The translations under genes and the position numbers were made by a program. From an uncultured Clostridia bacterium (GTDB lineage Bacteria; Bacillota; Clostridia; TANB77; CAG-508), in contig CAOKHH010000006.1 in NCBI GenBank assembly GCA_948468225.1, positions 1-64,000 on the forward strand: DNA of 64,000 nucleotides, in the 5' to 3' direction. Below, one piece after another: positions 28,574 to 37,944 of this stretch; within the stretch, counting starts at the first letter, position 1; each line of letters starts with the position of its first letter. The notes under the pieces were generated by a model. It did no database searches and was not told the origin of the DNA. It worked only from the letters and a program-made list of their open reading frames with translations.

Positions 28574-28612
28574 CAATCAATATGGGGAATTAAACTATTA
28601 GGAGGTATTATA

Positions 28613-29461
28613 ATGAGTGAAGTAACTTCATATTTATTTGAAACAAAAGCATTAAAAATCTGTCCAGAAAATAAACCATTTTGGTATACATCAGGAAAGA
28701 TTGGTCCATATTTTATAAATACACATTTTATTTACGGAAGTGAGGAAGAAGCAAATGAATTATTAAAATTCATAGATGCAGAAAAAGAAAAAAAGCAAGA
28801 AATGCCTAAAAAAGTTTATGAAAAAACAATGGAACAATATAGAACAAACAAAATATATAAAACAGTAATAGATGAAATGGTAGAAAAAATAAAACAAAAT
28901 ATAAATGTAGACGAAATAGATTTTGTATCTGGTGGGGAAAGAAGAGATTGGTTTTTCTCTTACGCAATAGCAGATTTATTAGGAAAATCACATATAACTA
29001 TATTTAAAGATTTATCTACTGTAATAACAGATAGTAAAGGCAATAATATAGAAGCAAATTTAGAAAATAAAAAAGTACTACACGCAGCAGATTTAATAAC
29101 AGAAGCATCTAGCTACATAAGAGCTTGGATACCAGCAATAAAAAATTTAGGTGCAGAAATTAAATGGAGCATAGCTGTTGTAGATAGAATGCAAGGTGGA
29201 AAAGATAAATTACAAGCTGAAAATATAGAATCTTATGAGATAATAAGAGTAGATAATGATTTATTTAATGAGGCTTTATCTTTAGGGATAATAAGCAAAG
29301 AGCAATTAGATATGTTAGTAAAATTCAAAAGCAATCCAGATGGAACAATGAGAGAATTTTTAGTTGCTCATCCAGAGTTTTTAGAAAATGCATTAAAATC
29401 AGATGAAAAAACAGCAGGCAGAGCAAAACTTTGTATAGATGGAAATTTATATAATTTATAA
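28613..29461 (+). CDS. pyrE: Orotate phosphoribosyltransferase, long form
   Basis: Adds PRPP to orotate. At 282 residues it is longer than the usual about 210, with a lysine-rich insertion near residues 60-85. KPFWYTSGKIGPYFIN and VSGGERRDWFFS match the active-site regions, and KVLHAADLITEAS replaces the usual PRPP-loop VDDVITTG. This divergent form occurs in Clostridia; substrate is inferred from context with pyrC, pyrF, pyrK and pyrD. The start ATG follows taggaggt. Confidence 0.88.
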   Translation: MSEVTSYLFETKALKICPENKPFWYTSGKIGPYFINTHFIYGSEEEANELLKFIDAEKEKKQEMPKKVYEKTMEQYRTNKIYKTVIDEMVEKIKQNINVDEIDFVSGGERRDWFFSYAIADLLGKSHITIFKDLSTVITDSKGNNIEANLENKKVLHAADLITEASSYIRAWIPAIKNLGAEIKWSIAVVDRMQGGKDKLQAENIESYEIIRVDNDLFNEALSLGIISKEQLDMLVKFKSNPDGTMREFLVAHPEFLENALKSDEKTAGRAKLCIDGNLYNL

Positions 29462-29465
29462 AATC

Positions 29466-29519
29466 GTAGGGAACTAGGACAACGTTGTTCCGCATAATGT
29501 AGGGGCGATTTTAATCGCT
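29466..29519 (+). repeat. Two REP-like palindromes
   Basis: GTAGGGAACTAGG...CGTTGTTCCG (29466-29492) and GTAGGGGCGATTTTAATCGC (29499-29518), between pyrE and the PP2C-like gene. Confidence 0.7.
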
Positions 29520-29540
29520 AGAAATAAAGGAGAAACAAAA

Positions 29541-30392
29541 ATGTTCAAATTGAAATTTGCACAAATGTACGACAACAATATATTTAAAGAATATAATTTA
29601 AATCCAGTTGCAGAAGATTATTTTTTGGCAAAGGATAACATATTTTGCATAGCAGATGGAGTAACAAGAGATTCTATTTATGGACAAGTAATACCATATC
29701 CTAAAAATAAAGAAGAAGTAGAATTTTGGGTAAAGGTATATCCTAACCCAAGTGGAGCGTATACTGCGGCCAAGATTTGTGCAAATAGTTTTGTAAAACA
29801 TATTTCAGAATGTGAAGACGAAGTAAATGAAAACGTTATAATGGAAATAGTAAAAAAAGTAAATCAAGAAATATGGGAAATAAATAAAAATAGACAAATA
29901 GATTATGTAGCAAACGACTTATTTTGCTGTGTTGCAGTTGGTGGTAAAATAGAAGATAATACTTTGTATTGCTTTTCAATAGGAGACTCACACATTACAC
30001 TATTAGACGAGAATTTTAATGTAAAGTTTACTACAATCAACAACCACAGAAATTTTGAAGAATATTTAGATAACGTATATTGTAAAGAAAATGAATTCGA
30101 CTGGTCTAATCCTAAGTATAGGGTAATGGTAAGAAGAGATTACAGAAACAAGCCTAATGTGAAATACAACGGAAAAGAAGTTTCATTTGGAGTTTTATCA
30201 GGAGAAAAAGAAGCAGAACATTACGTAGATACTTATAAAGTCGATTTAACTGGTGTAAAATACATATGTGCATATTCAGATGGATGTGAGCCATTTTTTG
30301 AAGATAAAGAAAAACTGAAAGAGATTATACTAAATCCAGAAAAATTGCAAAATGAGGGAAAAGAAAGAACATTAATTATTTATGAGAGATAA
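29541..30392 (+). CDS. PP2C-like phosphatase-fold protein
   Basis: A 283-residue protein with PPM/PP2C landmarks: FCIADGVTRDS near residue 37, a TAAKICANSFVKHI helix, LYCFSIGDSHITLL and the late Asp motif ICAYSDGCEPFF. These are the metal-ligand positions of Mn-dependent phosphatases. The target is unknown. The start ATG follows ataaaggag. It is single, with a strong terminator. Confidence 0.75.
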   Translation: MFKLKFAQMYDNNIFKEYNLNPVAEDYFLAKDNIFCIADGVTRDSIYGQVIPYPKNKEEVEFWVKVYPNPSGAYTAAKICANSFVKHISECEDEVNENVIMEIVKKVNQEIWEINKNRQIDYVANDLFCCVAVGGKIEDNTLYCFSIGDSHITLLDENFNVKFTTINNHRNFEEYLDNVYCKENEFDWSNPKYRVMVRRDYRNKPNVKYNGKEVSFGVLSGEKEAEHYVDTYKVDLTGVKYICAYSDGCEPFFEDKEKLKEIILNPEKLQNEGKERTLIIYER

Positions 30393-30405
30393 TATTGCAA
30401 AATAG

Positions 30406-30438
30406 AAAGGAAAGAATGTAAAAATATTCTTTCCTTTT
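30406..30438 (+). terminator. Intrinsic terminator
   Basis: AAAGGAAAGAATG/ATATTCTTTCCTTTTTT stem and T-run after the PP2C-like gene. Confidence 0.88.
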
Positions 30439-30557
30439 TTGATGTTTAAGCATTTTATTCCTACACGATACATTGATAGATATAATTGACAAAATGGGAA
30501 ATTAAGGATATAATATATCCAATTGCCAAAAAATGAAATGATAAAGAGGGGATAATA

Positions 30558-31599
30558 ATTATTACAAAGTACTTTAATTGGAAAGATAAAATTAATAAAG
30601 AAGAATTAGAAGAAAGTGCTAGGATTATTAACAGTGATGGAATAATAGTATTCCCAACAGAAACAGTATATGGAATTGCAGCAAATGCATTAAGTGCAGA
30701 TGCTGTAAAAAATATATATTTGGCAAAAGGTAGACCAAATGATAATCCACTTATAGTGCACATAGCAGATAAGAAGCAAATTAATGAAATATGTTATGTA
30801 GAAAATGAGATAGAGCAAAAATTAATAGACGTTTTTTTGCCACGGACCTTTTACATTAATATTAAAGAAAAAAAGTATTATTCCAGATATAGTATCAGCA
30901 ACACTCGATACAGTTGGAGTAAGAATGCCAAGCAATATTATAGCAAATGAATTTATAAAAGCATGCAAAGTTCCAATAGCAGCACCAAGTGCTAATGTAT
31001 CTGGCAAACCAAGTGGAACAATTGTAGATGATATAAAATTAGAGTTGGACGGAAAAGTTGATGCAATAATAGATGGAGGAATATCAGATATTGGATTAGA
31101 ATCAACTGTGGTTAAAGTTATAAATGGAGTGCCAGAAATATTAAGACCAGGTAAAATAACTAAAGAAGATATAATAAATGCAGTTGGTTGTGCTAAAGTA
31201 AATAGTAAAGTTTTAGAAAAAGTAGAGAAAAGTGAAAAGGTTGAGAGTCCTGGTATGAAATACAAGCACTATGCACCTAATACTAAATGTATGTTAATAG
31301 ATATTTCAAACGAAAAAAAACAAATACATAGAATAAATGAAATTATAAAGATAAATAAGAACGTTTGTGTAATCGGATTTAAAGAGCACAAAGATAAAAT
31401 TAAATGTGATAAATATATAGAGATAAGCAGTATTAATGACTTAACAGAGTTTTCTAAAAGAATATATACAGAATTAAGAAAAGTAGACAAATATAATGTA
31501 TCTTTAGTAATAATAGAGGGAGTGAGCAAATCTGGATTAGGACTTGCTATAATGAACAGATTAATTAGAACTTGTGCATATAATATTATTACAGAATAA
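30558..31599 (+). CDS. ywlC: Threonylcarbamoyl-AMP synthase (Sua5/YwlC), non-AUG start, one +1 recoding site
   Basis: Skipping C30843 gives about 346 residues. Motifs: FPTETVYGIAANAL, YLAKGRPNDNPLIVHI, then FLPGPFT restored exactly at the shift (FLP-GPFTLILKKK), ATLDTVGVRMP and PSANVSGKPSG. A C-terminal Sua5 domain follows. The enzyme makes threonylcarbamoyl-AMP for tRNA t6A37, an essential modification. No ATG, GTG or TTG lies between the ribosome binding site agagggg and the conserved N-terminus; the start is probably ATT 30558 or 30561, or ATA just before. Confidence 0.87.
30843..30845 (+). other. CGG +1 recoding site
   Basis: In-frame cca|CGG|a; skipping C30843 gives cca gga cct, restoring the PGPFT motif of Sua5. 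Confidence 0.92.
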
Positions 31600-31652
31600 T
31601 GAAACTTTTTTATAAGATAATAAGTATTGCTCTATGGAAAGGAACGATTTTT

Positions 31653-33566
31653 ATGGATAAAATAACAGTTATAATACCAGTATATAATGTAGAAAAGTAT
31701 TTAAAAGTAGCAATAGATGCTACTATTAATCAAACATATAAAAATTTAGAAATTATTTTAGTAGACGATGGATCTACAGATTCTTCAGGTAAGATTTGTG
31801 ACGAATATAGTAAAATAGATAATCGTATAAAAGTAATTCATCAAAAAAATAAGGGATTATCAGGTGCAAGAAATACAGGATTAGATAACGCTACAGGAAA
31901 GTATATTATGTTTTCAGATTCAGATGATACTTTTGAGTTGGATGCATGTGAAAAATTATATAATTTTATCGAAGAAACCAATGCAGATTATGTTGTTGGA
32001 AATTATACAAATATGGATGAAGACGGAACAAAGTGGGACAAGCCAGTTTTCGATTTAGACAAATATTTCAAAAGTAGGCTTTCAATACAAGATTATACAA
32101 ATTCTTTCTATACAATGAATTCAGGCGTATGGAATAAAATCTTCAGAAAAAGTTTTCTAGATGATATAGAAGTAAGATTTATAGAAAAGTTACCAGCAGA
32201 AGATGCAATATTTACTACATATTGTTTTATGAAATCTAAATGTGTATATTATACACCAGATATAGTATATGATTACAGATTAAGAGATTCTGATTCTATT
32301 TCATCAAGTTGTTCAAAAACATACTTTATGGGAATAAACAAGGCATATAGAATAATTTATAATAACTTTAAAGAAAATGATTGTTTAGATTATTATAGAT
32401 TTTTTTATGCAAAAAGTATGAATTATATTTTATATAAATTCATAGATTCAGATGAATTAACAAAAGAAGAAAGAATAGATATATTAGACAATATGAAGTG
32501 GTTTTATGTTTTAAGTAATGATTTAAAAATTCCTACTATTTTAAAATCAGTTCAGTATATTATAGAATCAATAACAAAAAAAGATTATTCACAAACATTA
32601 AAGTATTGTGAGATATTAAACCAAGTAAGAAAGATGTTACCTAAAGAAATAAAAGAAAAAATGTCAAAACCAAGTGCTAATACATATAAACAAATAGAAA
32701 GTACTGATATAAATATAGAAATATTAGAGAAAAAAGAAAAGCTATTAGAAAAAATGAAAGACAGTAAAATACGTATACTAGAAATAGAAGAATCTTTAAG
32801 AAGGTTAATAAATGAGAAAAAGTCTATAGCACGCTTTGGAGACGAAGAATTTAATTTGATTATGAGAACAGTAAAATATCAAGAACTTGATCCAAAACTA
32901 TGTGATAGGTTAGAAGAAATATTAAAAGCAAAGCAAGAACATTGTATTATTGCTATTCCAGAAGTAATTAATGAATTTAATAATCTAACAGAAGAAAGTG
33001 AAGCTTTTTGGATTAAAAACATGGACAAGACTAGAGAAACTTGGATTAAATATTTAAATACAGATATGGAATATTGTACATCGAATTTAACGAAGCCATA
33101 TGTTAGACACAAAGATAGAAGTAATTCGGGAAAATATTTTGATATATTAAAAGAAGTTTGGAAAGATAGAGATGTATTAATATGTGAGGGAGAACAGACA
33201 CAAATTGGTGTTGGAAATGATTTATTAGATAATGCGAAATCTATAAAAAGAATAATTTTTCCTTCAGAAGATGTATTTAGTAAATATGATGAAATAATAG
33301 AAAGATTAAGCCAAGAATCAAAGGATACACTGATAATAATTGCATTAGGAACGATTGCTCCAGTGCTAGCTTATGATTTATCTAATGAAGGATATCAAGC
33401 TTTAGATTTAGGAAATTTTGATATTGAATATGAATTATATATAAAGAATATTGATAAAAAAGAAGAAATAAACAAAAAATATATGAAAGAAATTATAGAC
33501 GGAAGTGTAGTAAAAGATAAACAAAATGAACATTATTTAAATCAAATTGAAGATGTAATTAATTAG
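31653..33566 (+). CDS. Two-domain glycosyltransferase (GT2 plus GT-D fold)
   Basis: A 637-residue fusion. The N-terminal GT2 domain shows VIIPVYNVEKYL, LVDDGSTDSSG, GLSGARNTGL and the DSDD metal motif. The C-terminal part from about residue 365 shows IARFGDEEFNLI, IAIPEV, VLICEGEQTQIG and IIALGTIAPVLAYDLS, matching GT-D (DUF1792, SP_1767-type) glycosyltransferases of glycan pathways. ATG 31653 follows ggaaagga. It is 9 bases from a pyruvyl-transferase gene, suggesting surface polysaccharide or glycoprotein glycan assembly. Sugar specificities are unknown. Confidence 0.87.
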   Translation: MDKITVIIPVYNVEKYLKVAIDATINQTYKNLEIILVDDGSTDSSGKICDEYSKIDNRIKVIHQKNKGLSGARNTGLDNATGKYIMFSDSDDTFELDACEKLYNFIEETNADYVVGNYTNMDEDGTKWDKPVFDLDKYFKSRLSIQDYTNSFYTMNSGVWNKIFRKSFLDDIEVRFIEKLPAEDAIFTTYCFMKSKCVYYTPDIVYDYRLRDSDSISSSCSKTYFMGINKAYRIIYNNFKENDCLDYYRFFYAKSMNYILYKFIDSDELTKEERIDILDNMKWFYVLSNDLKIPTILKSVQYIIESITKKDYSQTLKYCEILNQVRKMLPKEIKEKMSKPSANTYKQIESTDINIEILEKKEKLLEKMKDSKIRILEIEESLRRLINEKKSIARFGDEEFNLIMRTVKYQELDPKLCDRLEEILKAKQEHCIIAIPEVINEFNNLTEESEAFWIKNMDKTRETWIKYLNTDMEYCTSNLTKPYVRHKDRSNSGKYFDILKEVWKDRDVLICEGEQTQIGVGNDLLDNAKSIKRIIFPSEDVFSKYDEIIERLSQESKDTLIIIALGTIAPVLAYDLSNEGYQALDLGNFDIEYELYIKNIDKKEEINKKYMKEIIDGSVVKDKQNEHYLNQIEDVIN

Positions 33567-33575
33567 GAGAGTTTT

Positions 33576-34532
33576 ATGAAAAAATTAGTAGTAATGGGGA
33601 TACCTCATCACGGAAATATGGGAGATAATGCAATTGCAGTTGCAGAAGAAAAAATATTAGAAAAATATTTTCCAAACTATAAAATATATTATATGCAAGA
33701 AGATTATTTAGATATATGCGCCAAAAGAGCGAAAAGTTTTATAAATGATGAAGATATAATATTGCTTCACGGTGGTGGAAATATAGGGGATACTTATGTA
33801 ATGCCAGAAAAAGGCAGAAGAACTGTTATAGAATTATTTCCTAATAATAAGATTATAATATTTCCGCAAACAGCATATTTTTCAGACACAGAAGATGGTA
33901 GAAAAGAATTAGAAATTTCAAAAGAAATATATAATAATCATAATAATTTAATTATTATGGCAAGGGAGAATAAATCATACAATTTTATGAAAGAACACTT
34001 CTATAATGCAAAAGTATATTTAACACCCGATATAGTAATGTCTTTGTTAAGAAAATCAGACAAAGAAAGAATTAATGCATTATTAGTATTCAGGGCAGAT
34101 AAAGAAAAAGTTTTAAGTAACAACGATACAGAAACTATACAGAGTTTAATTAATGAGAAATTCGAACACTGTAAGTTTACAGATATGGATTTAGTTAATA
34201 AAATTATTAATATATCAACTAATTTAAGAGATAAGGCTTTAGAAGATAAGTTTAATGAATTTGAAACAGCAAAAATAGTAATAACAGATAGATTACACGG
34301 AATGATTTTTTCAGCAATTACAGAAACTCCTTGTGTTGCTTTTGGAAATTTTAACCATAAAATTTCTGAGTCTTATAAATGGCTTGAAAATTTGAATTAT
34401 ATTAAGTACTGTGACAAAATAGAAGACATCGAGAAAAATATAAATGAAGTAATTAGTGTAAAAGATATAAACTATAATAATTCATTTGCAGAAGATTGTA
34501 TTGCAAAGATACTATTAGAGGAAATAGAATAA
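33576..34532 (+). CDS. Polysaccharide pyruvyl transferase family protein
   Basis: A 318-residue protein with MGIPHHGNMGDNAIAVAEEK, LLHGGGNIGD, IIFPQT, MARENKSY and ITDRLHGMIFSAI, the PS_pyruv_trans (CsaB/EpsO) pattern. Such enzymes ketal-pyruvylate cell-wall or exopolysaccharide sugars using PEP. The start ATG follows taggag. It is coupled to the upstream two-domain glycosyltransferase. Confidence 0.88.
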   Translation: MKKLVVMGIPHHGNMGDNAIAVAEEKILEKYFPNYKIYYMQEDYLDICAKRAKSFINDEDIILLHGGGNIGDTYVMPEKGRRTVIELFPNNKIIIFPQTAYFSDTEDGRKELEISKEIYNNHNNLIIMARENKSYNFMKEHFYNAKVYLTPDIVMSLLRKSDKERINALLVFRADKEKVLSNNDTETIQSLINEKFEHCKFTDMDLVNKIINISTNLRDKALEDKFNEFETAKIVITDRLHGMIFSAITETPCVAFGNFNHKISESYKWLENLNYIKYCDKIEDIEKNINEVISVKDINYNNSFAEDCIAKILLEEIE

Positions 34533-34621
34533 AATAAATGTCAATGGGGACGGAGCTTTTTGACAGTAGTAAAAATTTTTTATTACTGTCAAAAAGCTCC
34601 GTCCCCATTGACATTTATTTT
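34531..34621. repeat. Near-perfect 45-bp-arm palindrome between convergent genes
   Basis: Arms 34531-34575 and 34576-34621 pair along their whole length with a single G-T wobble and almost no loop. They contain TGTCAATGGGGACGGAGC and TTTTTGACAGTA, and are GC-richer than the surroundings. It overlaps the ends of both flanking genes and can act as a bidirectional terminator. Confidence 0.92.
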
Positions 34622-37073
34622 ATTCCACGCTTTTTAAAGATTCAATCATATCAACTTTTTTCAAAGAGAAATGAATAAATATATTTACAATAATTGTGCA
34701 AAGTACTGTTATTATAACAGCATAAATATAGCTAATTGGTCTTATATCTGCACTAAACATAATTAAATCTACTTCACAGGTTTTTATAACATAACCTTCT
34801 AAGAAATAACCTACTACTAGTCCTAGAACAATTCCAATAGCAGTTAGAATTGTACTTTCTCTATAGATATAAGAAGATACTTCCTTATCATAAAAACCTA
34901 AAACTTTAATTGTTGCAATTTCTCTAATTCTTTCACTAATGTTGGTGTTACTTAAGTTATAAAGTACAACAAATGCAAGTGCTGCGGCAGAGATAATTAA
35001 CACCCAAACTATTGCATTTAAACTATCAAAAGTTTTGTCTAAAGAGTGCCTAGAATTATCTAATTGAATAACTGCTGAAACAGAAGAATCTTCTAAAAGT
35101 TTAGATGAAAGTTCATTTTGCGCTGATTCATCTATATTTGCAGAAGCAAATATCATATTACACTCATAAGGTGTTCCTGTTAAATTTTCATACAATGTGC
35201 TATTCATATAAACATAGTGATAAACATAATTTTCAGCGATTGCACCAATTTCTATTTCAAAATTTTTTCCATTTAAAGGAACATTTATCTTGTCGCCAAC
35301 TGATACATTTAAAAGTTTAGATAATTTTTCTGTAATTATAACTGAGTTATCATTTAAATTTAACTTTTCTTTTGTAGTTCTATTTTTTAAATTTATAACA
35401 TTTTCAAGAGTAGCAGAATCTTTTGCAACTAAAATGTAAGAATCAACTAAATTTTCATTTGCAAATATATCTGCGCTATTTAATTTTATATTAGAATAAT
35501 TTACGTTATTATCTTCTAAAATATTATTTACATTTTCTAAAGAAGAGCCTTCTTTAATCCCTATTTGTAAATTAAATTTATATATATCATCAAATTGCTT
35601 TGGAATAAGAGCGGTAACAGAATCCTTTATACCAAATCCAGTTACTACTAGTGCTGTACAGCCAGCAATACCTATAATTGTCATATAAAATTTCTTTTTA
35701 TATCTAAAAATATTTCTACAAGTTACTTTTTTACTAAAATTAAGATGATTCCATATAAATTTTATTTTCTCTAAAAATATTCTTTTTCCCTTTTTAGGAG
35801 ATTTTGGTCTCATTAAAATAGAAGGTGTATGCTTCATTTCTGAAATACAAGAATATATTGTAGCAACTAAGGTACATAATAAAGATGCAAGTGCGGCATT
35901 TATTGGAATATCTAAGCTAAAGAACAATGTAACTTTTGGTAAGTTATACATAATAGCATAAGCATTAGCAATAATTCTAGGAATGATATTAACACCTACA
36001 ATTACACCTAAAATACTTCCTATAATTGTTGCAAGAGTTGCATAAGCGATATATTTCATTGCGATGGAAAAATTAGAATACCCAAGAGCCTTTAAAGTTC
36101 CTATTTGTAGCCTTTGTTCTTCTACCATTCTGGTCATAGAAGTTAAGCAAACCAAGGCGGATACAACAAAGAATATAATAGGGAATACTTTACCTATTGC
36201 ATCTATTTTTTCTGAATTATCTTTATATTCAGAATAACCAATATTATCAGCCCTTGTAAAAATATATGTGTTTGGGTATTGAATAGTTGTAGGGGTCGGC
36301 GTCCTTAACGACCCGTTGATAGAATAAGTAGCAATTACAGAATTATATCTATCATCATTTAATTCTTTAGATAAATCTTCTAATTTAGCTTTAATAGAAT
36401 CTATATAATTTGAATAATTATCACTATATGTTAAGAAATTATTAGGATTTTTAACTGTAATATACAAATCGGTATAAACTTCTGAATTTACCAAATCTTC
36501 GTTAACATATATATATCCAGATATTTTTCCATCGCCTATATTAGTGTTACCTCTTTCAATGGAAATATATAGGGGAGATTCAATTCTACCTACAACCTTT
36601 AGAGAAGAACTTTTAAGAAAACTATCATCTATTACATTTATATAGTCACCTATATTAACAGATAAATTAGCATCAACTAAAACTTCATCTGAATTAGCTG
36701 GAAAGTTCCCTTCTATAAGGTTTAATTTATTTACATCATTATTTATAGAAAATACTTTTATAACCTTATCTGAATTATTTAAGTTTATAATCATATCCTT
36801 TGAATATGCAGGATAGATATTTTCTATTTCTTCAATATTATTTTTTAATATATCTATAGAAGAATCTGTAAAACCTAAAGTAGATTTCATTGTAAAATCC
36901 ATAAAGCTAGAGTCTTTAAAATACTTGCTAGCAGTATATTTCATAGAGGGAGTAGTTGCTTTTATTCCAGAAAAGAAACCAACTCCAAGCATTACAATTA
37001 ACACAATTGAAATAAATCTTTTTCTATTTACATATATTTCTTTGAAAAAATCTTTAATAAGAGTTGAACGCAT
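34620..37073 (-). CDS. ABC transporter permease, FtsX-like, two core domains
   Basis: An 817-residue MacB/FtsX-type permease. One N-terminal membrane helix is followed by a large external domain, then three helices, a second external domain and a final three-helix FtsX core (LNAIVWVLIISAAALAFVVLYN; RIREIATIKVLGF). ATG 37073 follows aggaggac. A REP palindrome sits in frame near residue 252 (NGSLRTPTPT). The ATPase gene lies directly upstream. The substrate is unknown; lipid, peptide or antibiotic export are usual for the family. Confidence 0.88.
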   Translation of the reverse strand: MRSTLIKDFFKEIYVNRKRFISIVLIVMLGVGFFSGIKATTPSMKYTASKYFKDSSFMDFTMKSTLGFTDSSIDILKNNIEEIENIYPAYSKDMIINLNNSDKVIKVFSINNDVNKLNLIEGNFPANSDEVLVDANLSVNIGDYINVIDDSFLKSSSLKVVGRIESPLYISIERGNTNIGDGKISGYIYVNEDLVNSEVYTDLYITVKNPNNFLTYSDNYSNYIDSIKAKLEDLSKELNDDRYNSVIATYSINGSLRTPTPTTIQYPNTYIFTRADNIGYSEYKDNSEKIDAIGKVFPIIFFVVSALVCLTSMTRMVEEQRLQIGTLKALGYSNFSIAMKYIAYATLATIIGSILGVIVGVNIIPRIIANAYAIMYNLPKVTLFFSLDIPINAALASLLCTLVATIYSCISEMKHTPSILMRPKSPKKGKRIFLEKIKFIWNHLNFSKKVTCRNIFRYKKKFYMTIIGIAGCTALVVTGFGIKDSVTALIPKQFDDIYKFNLQIGIKEGSSLENVNNILEDNNVNYSNIKLNSADIFANENLVDSYILVAKDSATLENVINLKNRTTKEKLNLNDNSVIITEKLSKLLNVSVGDKINVPLNGKNFEIEIGAIAENYVYHYVYMNSTLYENLTGTPYECNMIFASANIDESAQNELSSKLLEDSSVSAVIQLDNSRHSLDKTFDSLNAIVWVLIISAAALAFVVLYNLSNTNISERIREIATIKVLGFYDKEVSSYIYRESTILTAIGIVLGLVVGYFLEGYVIKTCEVDLIMFSADIRPISYIYAVIITVLCTIIVNIFIHFSLKKVDMIESLKSVE
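36289..36315 (+). repeat. REP palindrome inside the ABC permease gene
   Basis: GTAGGGGTCGGCG...TTAACGACCCG, read in frame on the minus strand in an external-loop region. Confidence 0.85.
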
Positions 37074-37124
37074 AACTTGTCCTCCTTCATTTTTCATTAT
37101 ATTTTCGTGTTTTATATAATCAAC

Positions 37125-37826
37125 TTACCATTCTATAGTATCAATAGAAACAGGCGAAGGATTTTTTTCAATTTTTTGAACCCCACCATTTTTAAAATAA
37201 ATAACTTTATCTGCCATTGGAGTTATAGCAGAATTGTGAGTTATAATAACAACAGTCATATGCTCATTTCGTGCCATATTTTGCAATAATTTCAAAATTT
37301 GCTTTCCTGTACTATAATCTAAAGCACCAGTTGGCTCATCACATAATAAAATTTTTGGATTTTTTGCTATTGCCCTAGCTATTGCTACCCTTTGTTGTTC
37401 TCCACCAGATAATTGAGATGGAAAATTATTTATTCTATTTTGTAAACCAACTTGAGCTAATACAGAACTAGGCTTTAAAGAATTAGAGCAAATTTGTGTA
37501 GCAAGTTCAACATTTTCAAGGGCTGTTAGATTTTGAACTAAATTATAAAATTGAAATACAAACCCAATATCGTCCCTTCTATATTTAGTTAAATTCTTTT
37601 TATGTAATTTACTAATATCTTTTCCATCAACAATTACGTTTCCTGAAGTTATAGTATCCATTCCACCTAAAATATTTAAAGCAGTTGTTTTACCAGCTCC
37701 ACTAGGTCCAACAATAACTGTAAGTTCGCTTTTTTCTATTTCAAAAGAGGTATTTTCTAATGCTTTAATAGATACCTCTCCCATTGTATATTCCTTATTA
37801 ACATTCTTAAATTCAATATAAGACAA
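37125..37826 (-). CDS. ABC transporter ATP-binding protein (MacB/LolD-type)
   Basis: A 233-residue ATPase. Walker A GPSGAGKTT, signature LSGGEQQRVAIARAIA, Walker B ILLCDEPTGALD and H-loop VVIITHN are intact. FQFYNLVQNLTALENVELA is typical of exporters paired with FtsX-like permeases. The start ATG follows aaaggggga. The cognate permease gene lies 51 bases downstream. Confidence 0.95.
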   Translation of the reverse strand: MSYIEFKNVNKEYTMGEVSIKALENTSFEIEKSELTVIVGPSGAGKTTALNILGGMDTITSGNVIVDGKDISKLHKKNLTKYRRDDIGFVFQFYNLVQNLTALENVELATQICSNSLKPSSVLAQVGLQNRINNFPSQLSGGEQQRVAIARAIAKNPKILLCDEPTGALDYSTGKQILKLLQNMARNEHMTVVIITHNSAITPMADKVIYFKNGGVQKIEKNPSPVSIDTIEW

Positions 37827-37903
37827 AATAATTCCCCCTTTATTCTAATTTGGATTATATACCACTATGAGCATTTTTTCAACCTAAGAAATTAAAAGAA
37901 AGA

Positions 37904-37926
37904 GCCTAGCGCAAAGAGCGCTAGGC
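37904..37926 (-). terminator. Terminator of the GC-richer gene
   Basis: GCCTAGCGC AAAGA GCGCTAGGC, a perfect 9-bp stem after the stop of the minus-strand gene. Confidence 0.75.
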
Positions 37927-37944
37927 ATAATTGTTTTGAAGATG

